From contig CABYBQ010000001.1 in NCBI GenBank assembly GCA_902517275.1, positions 24,224 to 88,223 on the forward strand: DNA of 64,000 nucleotides. Direction: 5' to 3'. Of this stretch, positions 1-9,262 are shown piece by piece. Source of the DNA: an uncultured SAR116 cluster alpha proteobacterium (GTDB lineage: Bacteria; Pseudomonadota; Alphaproteobacteria; Puniceispirillales; Marisalimonadaceae). Below the pieces are notes generated by a model. The model was not told the DNA's origin, made no database searches, and was given only the letters and a program-made list of their open reading frames with translations. Position numbers and translations under genes: made by a program. Numbering within the stretch: position 1 is the stretch's first letter; each line of letters begins with the position of its first letter.

Positions 1-603
1 GTAAATCATAATAAGTTAACTAAAGATCACCTAGTAGTGTCTAATGCTTCTTGTACAACGAACTGTCTAGCTCCAGTTGCAATGGTTATTAATCAGGGGG
101 TAGGAATTTCTCAAGGATTTATGACTACAATTCATTCTTACACTGGTGATCAACCAACACTGGATACTATGCATTCTGATATGTATAGAGCAAGAGCCGC
201 TGCAGGTAATATGATACCAACATCAACTGGAGCTGCAAAAGCAGTAGGTTTAGTTTTACCAGAATTAAATGGAAAGTTAGATGGTGTCTCAATGAGAGTA
301 CCAACTCAAAATGTATCAGTTGTGGACTTTAAATTTAACGCTGTAAAATCCACCTCTGTAGATGAGATTAATAATCTTATTAAAAAAGCTTCTAATAGTG
401 AACTTTCAAATATTCTTGGATATACAGATGAACCTCTTGTATCAAGTGATTTTAACCATGATTCAAGATCATCCGTTTTTCATATGGACCAAACAAAGGT
501 GATGGATGGATCATTTGTAAGAGTTTTAAGCTGGTACGATAATGAATGGGGTTTTTCTAATAGAATGTCAGATACAGCTGTGGCTATGAGCAAAACAATT
601 TAG
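1..603 (+). CDS. gap: Glyceraldehyde-3-phosphate dehydrogenase, C-terminal part (5' end outside window)
   Basis: Phosphorylating GAPDH of glycolysis/gluconeogenesis in the cytosol. The frame is already open at base 1 (reads VNHNKLTKDHLVV), so the internal GTG at 37 is not a start and about 135 N-terminal residues lie outside the window. Visible are the catalytic cysteine motif SNASCTTNC, the catalytic histidine segment HSYTGDQPTLD, the STGAAKAVGLVLPELNGK segment and the C-terminal SWYDNEWGFSNRM, all diagnostic of the family. The 200 residues seen match the expected catalytic domain. It is followed after 39 bp by rpe and gph on the same strand, so it probably belongs to a central-carbon operon. 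Identification is very secure; only the NAD/NADP preference cannot be judged because the Rossmann fold is missing. Confidence 0.97.
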   Translation, partial: VNHNKLTKDHLVVSNASCTTNCLAPVAMVINQGVGISQGFMTTIHSYTGDQPTLDTMHSDMYRARAAAGNMIPTSTGAAKAVGLVLPELNGKLDGVSMRVPTQNVSVVDFKFNAVKSTSVDEINNLIKKASNSELSNILGYTDEPLVSSDFNHDSRSSVFHMDQTKVMDGSFVRVLSWYDNEWGFSNRMSDTAVAMSKTI

Positions 604-642
604 TTTGTTGTTACTATTCTATTTTTGAAGGAAATAAATTAA

Positions 643-1302
643 ATGAAAGAAGTTATTATTGCGCCTTCAATATTATCTGCTGATTTTGGTTCATTAGCAA
701 ATGATGTTAAACTGGTTGATGAAGCTGGTGCTGATTGGATACACTTGGATGTAATGGATGGTCATTTTGTACCAAACCTTACTTTTGGTCCTCCAATTAT
801 TAAATCGATAAGACCATATTCTGAAAAACCTTTTGATGCACATCTCATGGTTACAAACCCTGATGATTTATTAGAAGAATATGTAGCCGCTGGCGTCAAC
901 ATGATTACTGTCCATAAGGAAGTTACTCCACATCTTGATAGAACTCTAACTAGAATAAGAAATTTAGGCTGTAAAGCTGGAGTTTCTATAAATCCAGGGA
1001 CATCTCTTTCTGGATTGGAATTCTTGTTAGAAAAACTTGATTTAATACTTATTATGAGTGTTAACCCTGGATTTGGTGGACAATCATTTATAAATTCTTC
1101 AATAGATAAAATTATAGCTGTTAGAGACCTGGTTTCATGTAAACCTATAAATATTCAAGTTGATGGAGGCATAAATAATGAAATTGCACCTCAAGTTATT
1201 AAAGCAGGCGCCAATGTATTAGTTGCTGGATCCGCTATTTTTTCAGGGTCTAATCTTATAAGTTATCGAAAGAATATTGCTTCACTTCGGAATATACCTT
1301 AA
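643..1302 (+). CDS. rpe: Ribulose-phosphate 3-epimerase
   Basis: Interconverts D-ribulose 5-phosphate and D-xylulose 5-phosphate in the pentose phosphate pathway. The 219-residue product has the usual family length and its (beta/alpha)8 signature segments in order: IAPSILSADFGSL near the N-terminus, HLDVMDGHFVPNLTFGP (metal-binding His and catalytic Asp, about residues 33-50), DAHLMV, SVNPGFGGQSF (phosphate loop, about 140) and QVDGGIN (second catalytic Asp). The ATG is preceded by AAGGAAAT, a usable ribosome binding site. It lies between gap and gph, only 3 bp from the latter, so translational coupling is likely. Confidence 0.96.
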   Translation: MKEVIIAPSILSADFGSLANDVKLVDEAGADWIHLDVMDGHFVPNLTFGPPIIKSIRPYSEKPFDAHLMVTNPDDLLEEYVAAGVNMITVHKEVTPHLDRTLTRIRNLGCKAGVSINPGTSLSGLEFLLEKLDLILIMSVNPGFGGQSFINSSIDKIIAVRDLVSCKPINIQVDGGINNEIAPQVIKAGANVLVAGSAIFSGSNLISYRKNIASLRNIP

Positions 1303-1305
1303 ATT

Positions 1306-1983
1306 ATGGGGTATCTTAATTATAATATAATTTTTGATTTAGATGGGACTTTAGTTCATTCAGTTCCGGACATGCATAATGCAATAAATAAAACTTTAAC
1401 CCAATATAAATTAGCAAATATATCAGAACAAAAGCTACAAACTTTTGTAGGAGAAGGAATGTTGTCTTTATCAAAAAAAGTAGTAGATTATTGTGGAGGC
1501 AATGAAGAGTTGTATGAAACTGTTTTTAAGAGTTATAGACAGAATTATTCGATTGAGCCTTATAAATATAGTACTCTAATGCCTGGCGTAATGAACGCTC
1601 TTAATTATTTTTATGACCAAAAAATTCCTATGGGAATATGTACTAATAAAAGACAATTTGTTACTGAAAAACTAATTAAACAGATGAGTTTAGACAAATT
1701 TTTTGACGTTGTCATTGGAGCACAAGATAATATACCACTTAAGCCAAAACCTGACATGATACAGTTAACAATTAATCAATTTAATTCAATCAAGGGCTCT
1801 TTTTTTATGGTGGGTGACACTTCTAATGATATAGATGCTGCTAAATCTGCAAATATTAAGTCTATTGCCGTTAATGGAGGTTATACACACGTTGATATAA
1901 ATTCTCTAGGTGCAGATTATACTTTAGACACAATGGAGGAGATTATTGATCTTTTCAGGTCGTTTAAATTGGGTCCCAACTAA
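1306..1983 (+). CDS. gph: Phosphoglycolate phosphatase-like HAD hydrolase
   Basis: HAD-superfamily phosphatase, probably acting on 2-phosphoglycolate. The three HAD motifs are present: IIFDLDGTLVHS (motif I, nucleophile Asp near residue 10), GICTNKR (motif II, about 110) and the motif III/IV stretch MVGDTSNDIDAAKSAN (about 168) preceded by a conserved KPKPD lysine. Length (225 aa) and the small helical cap inserted after motif I match the Gph/subfamily IA group. The gene starts 3 bp after rpe, a pairing common in proteobacteria (rpe-gph). Its 3' end overlaps the convergent SDR gene by 20 bp. Substrate is inferred from family and context; other sugar-phosphate substrates are possible. Confidence 0.88.
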   Translation: MGYLNYNIIFDLDGTLVHSVPDMHNAINKTLTQYKLANISEQKLQTFVGEGMLSLSKKVVDYCGGNEELYETVFKSYRQNYSIEPYKYSTLMPGVMNALNYFYDQKIPMGICTNKRQFVTEKLIKQMSLDKFFDVVIGAQDNIPLKPKPDMIQLTINQFNSIKGSFFMVGDTSNDIDAAKSANIKSIAVNGGYTHVDINSLGADYTLDTMEEIIDLFRSFKLGPN

Positions 1984-2884
1984 AGACATCACCACTCCTG
2001 TCATTAGGTGTCATTGAACTTCTAAGTGACGGATAAGCTCTCTCAGCTATTTCATGAGGGGTCCAGCCTGAATCAGAGTGGATACTTTTTATAGGTCTGT
2101 TTTGATTATATATAAAAAGTTCATTTAATCTTGCACTGAAAATTTGTCCAGTAACTTCATTTGCAGCGGCAGATGCTAAGAAAACAGCTAAAGGAGCATT
2201 CTTTTCAGGAGTCATTTTTTTAAGTCTTTCGACTCTTTCTTTTTCAGACTCTGTAGTTGAAGGAATTGAGTTTGTCATTCTGCTCCAAGCAAATGGAGCA
2301 ATACAATTCGATCTGACATTGTATCTACTCATATCTAATGCAATAGATTTTGATAACCCAGCAATACCTAGTTTAGCAGCTGAATAATTAGCTTGGCCAA
2401 AATTACCAATTAAACCAGATGTACTGGTCATATGAACATACGAGCCTGATTTTTGCTCACGGAAATAAGGAGCAGCCGCTCGGCTAACGTAAAAACCACC
2501 ATTCAAATGGACGTTAATAACACTTTCCCAGTCAGATGGTTCCATTTTATGAAAAATTGTATCTCTTAAAATACCCGCATTGTTAATAACAATATCAATT
2601 TTGCCAAATGTATCTATAGCCTTTTTAACGATCAATTGAGCACTTTCCCAAGTAGAAACACTCTCGTTACTAATAACTGCTTTACCTCCCTTTTGTGTAA
2701 TTAACCCAGTAGTCTCTTCAGCGGGAGAATTTGAACCACCCTCGCCAGTCAATGAAACTCCTATATCATTTACAACTATAGATGTTCCTTCAGCAGCTAG
2801 TGCTAAAGCTATTTCTCGACCGATACCTCCACCTGCACCAGTTACAATAGCTACTTTATCCTTAAGTTCTAAATCAATACTCAT
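1964..2884 (-). CDS. Short-chain dehydrogenase/reductase, multifunctional-enzyme-2 (3-hydroxyacyl-CoA dehydrogenase) type
   Basis: NAD(P)-dependent oxidoreductase of the classical SDR family. The N-terminal half shows the cofactor motif TGAGGGIG (about residues 16-23), NNAG (about 102) and the catalytic Ser/Tyr/Lys set with YSAAK (about 168). The acidic VVNDIG at the end of beta-2 points to NAD. At 306 aa it is longer than a minimal SDR; the insertion after beta-2 (GGSNSPAEET) and the C-terminal extension resemble the D-3-hydroxyacyl-CoA dehydrogenase part of peroxisomal MFE-2, so a role in fatty-acyl-CoA beta-oxidation is likely. It stands alone on the minus strand and its stop lies inside the end of gph. 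Substrate is inferred. Confidence 0.8.
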   Translation of the reverse strand: MSIDLELKDKVAIVTGAGGGIGREIALALAAEGTSIVVNDIGVSLTGEGGSNSPAEETTGLITQKGGKAVISNESVSTWESAQLIVKKAIDTFGKIDIVINNAGILRDTIFHKMEPSDWESVINVHLNGGFYVSRAAAPYFREQKSGSYVHMTSTSGLIGNFGQANYSAAKLGIAGLSKSIALDMSRYNVRSNCIAPFAWSRMTNSIPSTTESEKERVERLKKMTPEKNAPLAVFLASAAANEVTGQIFSARLNELFIYNQNRPIKSIHSDSGWTPHEIAERAYPSLRSSMTPNDRSGDVFSWDPI

Positions 2885-2968
2885 GAGTCAAATTCCTAAA
2901 TAGTTCAATATTTATAATATAAATTTTGAGTTATCAAGTCACCAAAAATATTTTGAATAACCTAACTG

Positions 2969-2996
2969 TTGATAATAAGAAATTATATGATATTAA
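2969..2996 (+). promoter_or_regulatory. Candidate sigma-70 promoter of tRNA-Arg
   Basis: TTGATA (2969-2974) and TATTAA (2991-2996) are separated by 16 bp, and the -10 box ends 12 bp before the first tRNA base. The tRNA-Ser gene at 20501 has a similar arrangement with the same 12 bp distance, which supports the reading. The boxes are AT-rich in an AT-rich spacer, so chance matches are possible. Confidence 0.45.
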
Positions 2997-3007
2997 CTAA
3001 AGTGAAT

Positions 3008-3084
3008 GACCTCGTAGCTCATCTGGATAGAGCGCAAGATTCCTAATCTTGAGGTAACAGGTTCGAGTCCTGTCGAGGTCACCA
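3008..3084 (+). tRNA. tRNA-Arg (anticodon CCT)
   Basis: Folds as a full cloverleaf. The acceptor stem GACCTCG pairs with CGAGGTC, the D arm is GCTC/GAGC, the anticodon stem is CAAGA/TCTTG with loop TTCCTAA giving anticodon CCT (reads AGG), and the T arm is ACAGG/CCTGT around TTCGAGT. The discriminator A and CCA (3082-3084) are encoded in the DNA. It sits between a minus-strand SDR gene and a decayed reading frame, with its own candidate promoter. Confidence 0.97.
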
Positions 3085-3167
3085 TCATTCAATAAAATCA
3101 ATGGTTTAATGTTTAGTCTTTAAACAAACTTATAAATTATCTCATTAAAAATTTATGTTTATTCCAT

Positions 3168-3565
3168 TTAAAACAGAGTCTTTTTAAATTCAATATATGA
3201 AAATGGAGAATTATTGTAGATAATTTTATCATTGACTTTTGAAGGGTTCATTTGAAACGACTGTTCATTTCCAAAACTATAAATTATTTTATTTTTAGAT
3301 TTAATTTTAAAAGTATGTTTTGAGCTTTTTGTATCGCTATTAGAATATCCATTTTTTGTTTCTAACGATTTATTAGCTTTTAGATTTCTTAATGAGAAAA
3401 ATAATTTTAAATATTTATTTATTTTATCATCATATTGATAATCATTAAAAAATTTGCTGGCAATTTTTCAATATCGTTACCAAAAACTACAGAAGTGTTC
3501 GTTAAAAAGTGGCCACTACTATAAATTTGATTAATTTTGAACTTAGTAACATTAAAGTGTAACCC
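3168..3565 (-). pseudogene. Decayed protein-coding remnant, family not recognised
   Basis: On the minus strand a frame is open for 99 codons and ends at TAA 3168-3170 (last residues YIEFKKTLF), but it has no usable start: a TGA lies in frame at 3468-3470. A second open stretch in another frame runs from a stop at 3566 to about 3470 (reads SSGHFLTNTSVVFGNDIEK) and meets the first near 3465, as expected for one gene broken by an indel. Residue use is like that of neighbouring genes (many K, N, S, F). I recognise no family. The flanks 3085-3167 and 3566-3759 show nothing I can support. Chance open frames in AT-rich DNA remain a possible explanation. Confidence 0.35.
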
Positions 3566-3759
3566 CTAATTTAATGTCTATTCTATAAGTAATTAGTAAT
3601 AAATAAATATTAACAAGATTCAAAAATTAGAAATTTATTAGTCTGTGATTGTATTAAAGTATCTTATACTTATATCTAGATAGTAAGTAAAATTGCACCT
3701 TAATATCTAATGCTTATATTTTTAACATTCACACTCATATCTTGGACAGTATAATAATT

Positions 3760-4644
3760 ATGGATTTTTTTAATGATTTCAAAATATCTTTTGTAGAAAT
3801 CAAAAGAGGTGCAATAAGATATAGAAGGGGTGGAAGTGGTCCTCCTCTATTAATGTTACATGGTAATCCACAAACGCATGCAATGTGGCATAAAGTTGCG
3901 CCAGCTGTTGTAAAGAATTTTACAGTAATTTGTCCCGATATTCCTGGTTATGGTAAATCATTCAAACCTAATTTATCAGAAGACCATAAAGAGTATTCAA
4001 AAGTCAGTATGGCTAATGACTTAATAGAATTTATGAAATTATTAGGTTTTACGTCTTTTTACATAATTGCACACGATAGAGGAGCAAGAATAGCTCATCG
4101 ATTAGCTTTAGATTTTCCAGATAAAGTTTTAAAAATGATATTACTAGATATTATTCCTACCATTGAGCATTTTGAAAGAACAAACATGGATTTTGCAATG
4201 GGTTATTATCATTGGTTTTGGTTGGCGCAGAGAAATCCTATCCCTGAGTCTTTAATAAATAAAGCGCCTGAAGAGTGGTTTTTTGCACACACATCAAGAG
4301 AAAAGAAGAAAAAAGATTTTTTTTCAAAAAAAGCTTTGAATGATTATATCGAATGTGTAAAAAATCCAGAAACTATAAATGCAATATGTGAAGATTATAG
4401 AGCTGCTGCCTCAATTGACTTAAAAGATGATAAAATAAGTAGAGAAAATAAAATTAAGATAAGTGTACCTATATTAGTTTTATGGGGGAAAAAAGGTAAG
4501 ATTGGGCAATGGTACAAACCTTTATCTATTTGGAAAGAGTATTGCTCTAACGAAGTAAAAGGGTATGGAATTGACACAGGGCACTATTTAGCTGAAGAAA
4601 ATCCTGAGGAAATCATTATAAATATTAAAGAGTTTTTAACATAG
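3760..4644 (+). CDS. Haloacetate (fluoroacetate) dehalogenase-like alpha/beta hydrolase
   Basis: Alpha/beta hydrolase expected to cleave the carbon-halogen bond of haloacetates through an Asp nucleophile. Residues of the fluoroacetate dehalogenase active site are all visible: oxyanion-hole segment HGNPQTHAMW (about 34-43), nucleophile Asp106 with Arg107 and Arg110 in AHDRGAR, Asp130 in LLDIIPT, the halide/substrate pair His151-Trp152 in YYHWFW, and the catalytic His275 in DTGHYLAEENPE. Length 294 aa fits. The frame can begin at TTG 3742, but the ATG at 3760 gives the usual N-terminus; neither has a strong ribosome binding site. Epoxide hydrolases share the Asp nucleophile but lack the Arg pair and His-Trp. 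The natural substrate is unknown. Confidence 0.8.
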   Translation: MDFFNDFKISFVEIKRGAIRYRRGGSGPPLLMLHGNPQTHAMWHKVAPAVVKNFTVICPDIPGYGKSFKPNLSEDHKEYSKVSMANDLIEFMKLLGFTSFYIIAHDRGARIAHRLALDFPDKVLKMILLDIIPTIEHFERTNMDFAMGYYHWFWLAQRNPIPESLINKAPEEWFFAHTSREKKKKDFFSKKALNDYIECVKNPETINAICEDYRAAASIDLKDDKISRENKIKISVPILVLWGKKGKIGQWYKPLSIWKEYCSNEVKGYGIDTGHYLAEENPEEIIINIKEFLT

Positions 4645-4670
4645 ATAAGAATGAGGTTTTAAATTTAAAA

Positions 4671-6461
4671 ATGAATGAAATTAAATTAAATGAAATGAAT
4701 AATCAGTTGCCAAATTGGGATCTTTCAGAAATATATAAGGATATCAAGGACCCAAATATTGCAAAAGATATAAAAGAAATTAAAGCGTTATCTGATGATT
4801 TCTTAACAAAATGGAAAGGGAAAATAAATAAACTAGGTGCGTCTGATTTTGTAATTTGTATAGAAAAGTATCAAGCAATAAACGAAGCTATCTACAAAAT
4901 TGGAACGCACAGCAGCTTAATATTTGCCACAAATATGGAAGATCCTGAAATTACGAGATATAATTCTTCCATTTCGGACCAAATAACTGAGACACTCTCT
5001 TCTTTAATTTTTTTCACATTAGAATTGTCAAAAATAGATGAAAAGACAATTGACAAATGGATGAAAGATAAAAGTGCGCAAACATGGCAACCATTTCTAA
5101 AAATATTGAGAAAAAGAAATCCATATCTCTTAGATCCATTAGTAGAAGAAATTTTAATTGAAAAATCTGCTACTGGAAGATCTGCTTGGGTTAGACTTTT
5201 TGATGAAACTTCAGCAGCTCTTCGCTTTCCTTTTAGAAAAGATTTGCTAAGTGAAGCTGAAATTCTAAATCTTTTATCGGATAAGGATCCAGAAAATAGA
5301 AAAATTGCAGGTAAATCTCTTTCAGAAATTTTAGATAAAAATAAGCGTACATTATCAACGATACTGAATGTAATTTCCCGAGATAGATATATTGAGGATA
5401 ACAAAAGAGGATTTCACAGGATAATATCTTCCCGCAATTTGGATAATGATGTCGAAGATGAAGTAGTTGATGCACTTGTAAACACTGTCGATAAAGCAAT
5501 GCCAAAGCTCACGCATAGATATTATAAATGGAAGGCTAAACAGTTTGGTAAAAGTAAGTTGGATTGGTGGGATAGGAATGCTCCACTACCTCAAACATCA
5601 GATATAAACATTAAGTGGTTAGATGCTAAGAGTATTATTCTAGATTCTTTTTCTTCCTTTCATCCAAAAATTTCTAACTTGGCAGAATTATTTTTTAAAA
5701 ATAACTGGATAGATGCAAGTGTGAGGCAGGGTAAAGCATCAGGTGCTTTTGCACATCCATCAGTACCTTCTTTACACCCTTATATTTTAGTTAACTACCA
5801 AGGTAAAATAAGAGACGTCATGACTCTGGCCCATGAATTAGGACACGGAGTTCATCAAATTTTAGCAGCTAAAAATGGTTTGTTAATGGCCGAAACACCT
5901 TTAACACTTGCAGAAACGGCATCAGTTTTTGGTGAAATGTTAGTATTTAGAAAACTATTGGGTGAAAGCTCAGTAGAACAAAAAAAACAATTATTAGCAG
6001 GTAAAATTGAGGATATGTTAAATACTGTTGCTAGACAAATTGGTTTTCATCAATTTGAAGTTAAATTCCATGAAGCAAGAATAAAATCTGAATTAACGCC
6101 CGATGAAATAGGTGATATTTGGATGGAAACTCAGAAAAATGCCGTTGGACCATATGTTAACCTTAACAATGATTATAGAGTATTATGGGGTTATATCCCG
6201 CATTTTGTACATACTCCATTTTACGTGTACGCATACGCATTTGGAGATGGTTTAGTTAATGCTCTTTGGTACGCCTATCAAAAAAGTGATAAAGATGAAT
6301 TTTCAAAAAAGTATATTGAGATGTTATCTTCAGGCGGGACAAAAAGTCACAACGATTTACTAAGACCATTTAATTTAAGCGCTTATGAAGATAGTTTTTG
6401 GGATAAAGGCATTTCCATGATTACTGGCTTAATTGATGAGTTGGAGGCTTTGCAAAACTAA
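4671..6461 (+). CDS. pepF: Oligoendopeptidase F family metallopeptidase (M3)
   Basis: Cytosolic zinc peptidase that degrades oligopeptides. The zinc motif HELGH is at residues 388-392 (AHELGHGVHQ) with the third ligand Glu in the following helix (ETASVFGEM, about 415), as in M3 peptidases. The 596-aa length, the N-terminal all-helical lid and the C-terminal GYIPHFVHTPFYVYAYAFG segment are typical of the PepF/clade-3 group. It lies 26 bp after the dehalogenase-like gene and 29 bp before the ABC1 kinase, all on the plus strand, so these may be co-transcribed. Peptide specificity cannot be read from the sequence. Confidence 0.94.
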   Translation: MNEIKLNEMNNQLPNWDLSEIYKDIKDPNIAKDIKEIKALSDDFLTKWKGKINKLGASDFVICIEKYQAINEAIYKIGTHSSLIFATNMEDPEITRYNSSISDQITETLSSLIFFTLELSKIDEKTIDKWMKDKSAQTWQPFLKILRKRNPYLLDPLVEEILIEKSATGRSAWVRLFDETSAALRFPFRKDLLSEAEILNLLSDKDPENRKIAGKSLSEILDKNKRTLSTILNVISRDRYIEDNKRGFHRIISSRNLDNDVEDEVVDALVNTVDKAMPKLTHRYYKWKAKQFGKSKLDWWDRNAPLPQTSDINIKWLDAKSIILDSFSSFHPKISNLAELFFKNNWIDASVRQGKASGAFAHPSVPSLHPYILVNYQGKIRDVMTLAHELGHGVHQILAAKNGLLMAETPLTLAETASVFGEMLVFRKLLGESSVEQKKQLLAGKIEDMLNTVARQIGFHQFEVKFHEARIKSELTPDEIGDIWMETQKNAVGPYVNLNNDYRVLWGYIPHFVHTPFYVYAYAFGDGLVNALWYAYQKSDKDEFSKKYIEMLSSGGTKSHNDLLRPFNLSAYEDSFWDKGISMITGLIDELEALQN

Positions 6462-6490
6462 TAACAATTTTCGATAGAGTTTTAACAATA

Positions 6491-7861
6491 ATGAAAAACA
6501 AAAATAATTTTCGAGATGAACTAAGTTCCTCAATGACTGGAGGAAGACTTAGACGTTATGCAAAAGTTACCTCTGCAATGGGAGGGCTGGCAGCTAGGTT
6601 GGCTGGTGAAAAATATTTGGGAATAAAAATAGATAGGGAGCAACATGCTTCTGACTTAAGAGCAGCCCTTGGTGGATTAAAAGGACCTTTAATGAAAGTT
6701 GCTCAGATTTTAGCTACTATCCCTGATGCACTTCCTAAAGAATATGTTAATGAGCTATCGCATCTCCAAGCAGATGCCCCATCAATGGGTTGGCTTTTTG
6801 TCAAAAGAAGAATGAAAGCCGAATTAGGTGAGAATTGGTTAACTAACTTTAAAGATTTTGATAAACAAGCCTCTGCTGCTGCTTCACTTGGTCAAGTTCA
6901 TTTTGCTGAAAGTATTGATGGAAAGGAACTAGCCTGTAAATTACAATACCCTGATATGGGTTCAGCAGTCCAAGCTGATTTAAAACAGTTGAAACTAATT
7001 TTTTCATTATATGAAAAGTATGACTCAGCTATATCAACTGAAGCTATACACGAAGAATTGTCTGATCGATTAAAAGAAGAACTCGATTATTCACACGAAA
7101 TTAAAAATTTAAAATTATACAGGCACATGTTATCAGATTATAGTGAAATCAGTTTGCCAGATCCTATTGAAGACGTGTCTACTAGTAGACTTCTTACTAT
7201 GACGAAGGTTCATGGTGTAAAAATTATGGACTTTATTGCTAATAATTCTGGAATAAAAATGAGAAATCAAGTTGCTATGAATATGTTTAAAGCTTGGTAC
7301 ATACCCTTTTACAAATTTGGCGTCATTCACGGTGACCCGCATTTAGGAAATTACACAATTCGACCTGATGGTGGTGTTAATCTAATGGATTTTGGATGCA
7401 TAAGAATATTTAGACCAGACTTTGTTACAGGTGTAATCGAGTTATATCAAGCTCTTAGGGATGGAGATGAAGAACAGGCAGTTAATGCTTATAAGAGATG
7501 GGGTTTTGAAAATCCCTCAAAAGAACTAATCAGTGTATTAAATATATGGGCTAATTTCATTTACCAACCTTTATTAGAAGATAAAGTGAGATTAATTAAT
7601 CCAAGTGAATCAGGTCAATATGGAAGAGAAACTGCAGAGAAAGTCCATGAAGAACTAAAAAAGATAGGAGGTGTAAAGCCTCCTAGAGAATTTGTTTTAA
7701 TGGATAGAGCTGCAGTTGGATTAGGCTCAGTTTTTATGCATTTGAAAGCAGAAGTTAATTGGTATAGAATTTTCCACGATTTAGTCGGTAACTTTAATGA
7801 AGCAACATTAACCAAAAGACAACAGCAGGCTATAAAAAAATCAGGTTTAGATAGTAAATAA
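6491..7861 (+). CDS. ABC1/UbiB-family atypical kinase (AarF-like)
   Basis: Protein-kinase-like ATPase of the ABC1/ADCK/UbiB family, linked to ubiquinone biosynthesis or quinone handling at the membrane. Visible are the family-specific helix (LKGPLMKVAQILATIPDALP, a KxGQ variant reading KVAQ), the Ala-rich nucleotide loop AAASLGQVHFA, the ATP lysine in ACKLQYPD, the catalytic loop HGDPHLGNY (Asp and Asn) and DFGCIR. No C-terminal membrane helix is evident, so it resembles the soluble ADCK3/Coq8-like branch more than E. coli UbiB. It ends 3 bp from the stop of convergent pntB. The precise biological target is not known for this branch. Confidence 0.85.
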   Translation: MKNKNNFRDELSSSMTGGRLRRYAKVTSAMGGLAARLAGEKYLGIKIDREQHASDLRAALGGLKGPLMKVAQILATIPDALPKEYVNELSHLQADAPSMGWLFVKRRMKAELGENWLTNFKDFDKQASAAASLGQVHFAESIDGKELACKLQYPDMGSAVQADLKQLKLIFSLYEKYDSAISTEAIHEELSDRLKEELDYSHEIKNLKLYRHMLSDYSEISLPDPIEDVSTSRLLTMTKVHGVKIMDFIANNSGIKMRNQVAMNMFKAWYIPFYKFGVIHGDPHLGNYTIRPDGGVNLMDFGCIRIFRPDFVTGVIELYQALRDGDEEQAVNAYKRWGFENPSKELISVLNIWANFIYQPLLEDKVRLINPSESGQYGRETAEKVHEELKKIGGVKPPREFVLMDRAAVGLGSVFMHLKAEVNWYRIFHDLVGNFNEATLTKRQQQAIKKSGLDSK

Positions 7862-7864
7862 TCA

Positions 7865-9247
7865 TCAGCTAATATTTTGTAATATTGTGTCTAAAGATTT
7901 TTTTGCATCACCATAAACCATTCTAGAATTTTCTTTAAAAAATAGAGGATTTTCAATGCCAGAATATCCTTTACCTTGTCCCCTTTTTGAAATAAAAACT
8001 TGTTTAGCTTTCCAAACTTCTAAAACGGGCATTCCCGCAATCGGGCTATTGGGGTCCTCCTGGGCGGCTGGATTTACAATATCATTTGCTCCAAGTATCA
8101 TGACAACATCAGTTACAGGAAAATCAGAATTAATTTCATCCATTTCTAATACAATGTCATATGGTACTTTAGCTTCAGCAAGTAGAACATTCATGTGACC
8201 TGGAAGACGACCTGCAACTGGATGAATCCCGAATCGAACTTCTTTCTTTTTTGCTCTTAATCGCGATGTTAATTCAGAAACAGCGCTTTGCGCTTGTGCT
8301 ACGGCCATCCCATAACCTGGAACAATTATTATTTTATTTGCTTCATTTAACGCAGATGCAACAGATTCTATATCTATTGGTTTCATTTCGCCTTCTATAT
8401 CCATAGCAGGTCCGCTTGTATCACCCCACCCACCAAGAATAACTGAAAGAAAATTTCTATTCATTGCTTTGCACATTATATATGAAAGTATAGCGCCTGA
8501 AGATCCAACAAGAGCACCAGTAACAATTAAAAGGTCATTTCCGAGCATAAAACCAGTGGCAGCAGCTGCCCAACCAGAATATGAATTGAGCATTGAGACA
8601 ACAACTGGCATGTCTGCGCCACCAATTGCGAGGACGAGATGCGCTCCTATAACAAAGGCAATAATTGTCATTATAATTAATGTCCAGTTACCTTCATGAC
8701 TTAGGAACATATAACCAAGAAATAAACATCCAAACAACATGGCTAAATTTAAAGCATGTCTCCCAGGTAAGATTAGCGCCTTACCTGTAATAATTTCGGA
8801 TAGTTTTCCAAAAGCTACAATAGATCCTGTAAAAGTAATTGCACCAATAAACACACCTATAAAAACCTCAACATTATGTATTGTTAGCTGAGAAGAGGAC
8901 ATTTCTATATGCGGCAACATAGCTGAATTTATTCCAATAAAGACAGCTGCCAATCCTACAAAAGAATGGAGAGCAGCAACTAGTTGAGGCATACCTGTCA
9001 TTTGAACTTTTTTAGCTACAATGGCTCCTATCAATGAGCCAATAACTATGGCACCGATTAACCAATGAAGCCATTTTGTTAAAAAAACTTGATTACCAAA
9101 GATAGTAGCTACCACGGCAATTACCATTCCTACTATGCCATACCATACAGCCCTTTTTGCTTTTTCTTGATTGCTTAAGCCTCCTAAAGCAAGAATAAAA
9201 AGCACACTAGAAGTAATATATGAAGCAGTTAGTATTCCAATAGTCAT
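7865..9247 (-). CDS. pntB: NAD(P) transhydrogenase subunit beta
   Basis: Membrane beta subunit of the proton-translocating transhydrogenase, which reduces NADP+ with NADH using the proton gradient. About the first 270 residues form closely packed membrane helices; the C-terminal third is the NADP-binding domain III, with the [10 protein letters not shown] dinucleotide loop (about 313), [20 protein letters not shown] and the [11 protein letters not shown] motif. Length 460 aa is standard. It follows pntA on the same strand with a 15-bp gap, forming an operon. It converges on the ABC1 kinase gene with 3 bp between stops, and no terminator fits between them. Confidence 0.96.
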   Translation of the reverse strand: MTIGILTASYITSSVLFILALGGLSNQEKAKRAVWYGIVGMVIAVVATIFGNQVFLTKWLHWLIGAIVIGSLIGAIVAKKVQMTGMPQLVAALHSFVGLAAVFIGINSAMLPHIEMSSSQLTIHNVEVFIGVFIGAITFTGSIVAFGKLSEIITGKALILPGRHALNLAMLFGCLFLGYMFLSHEGNWTLIIMTIIAFVIGAHLVLAIGGADMPVVVSMLNSYSGWAAAATGFMLGNDLLIVTGALVGSSGAILSYIMCKAMNRNFLSVILGGWGDTSGPAMDIEGEMKPIDIESVASALNEANKIIIVPGYGMAVAQAQSAVSELTSRLRAKKKEVRFGIHPVAGRLPGHMNVLLAEAKVPYDIVLEMDEINSDFPVTDVVMILGANDIVNPAAQEDPNSPIAGMPVLEVWKAKQVFISKRGQGKGYSGIENPLFFKENSRMVYGDAKKSLDTILQNIS

Positions 9248-9262
9248 TTCTAAATCCTTTAC

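Noticed and set aside
4892-5404. 170-codon open frame on the minus strand inside pepF
   Set aside because: Antisense shadow of a clearly coding gene; it shows no family features and its composition mirrors the plus-strand codons.
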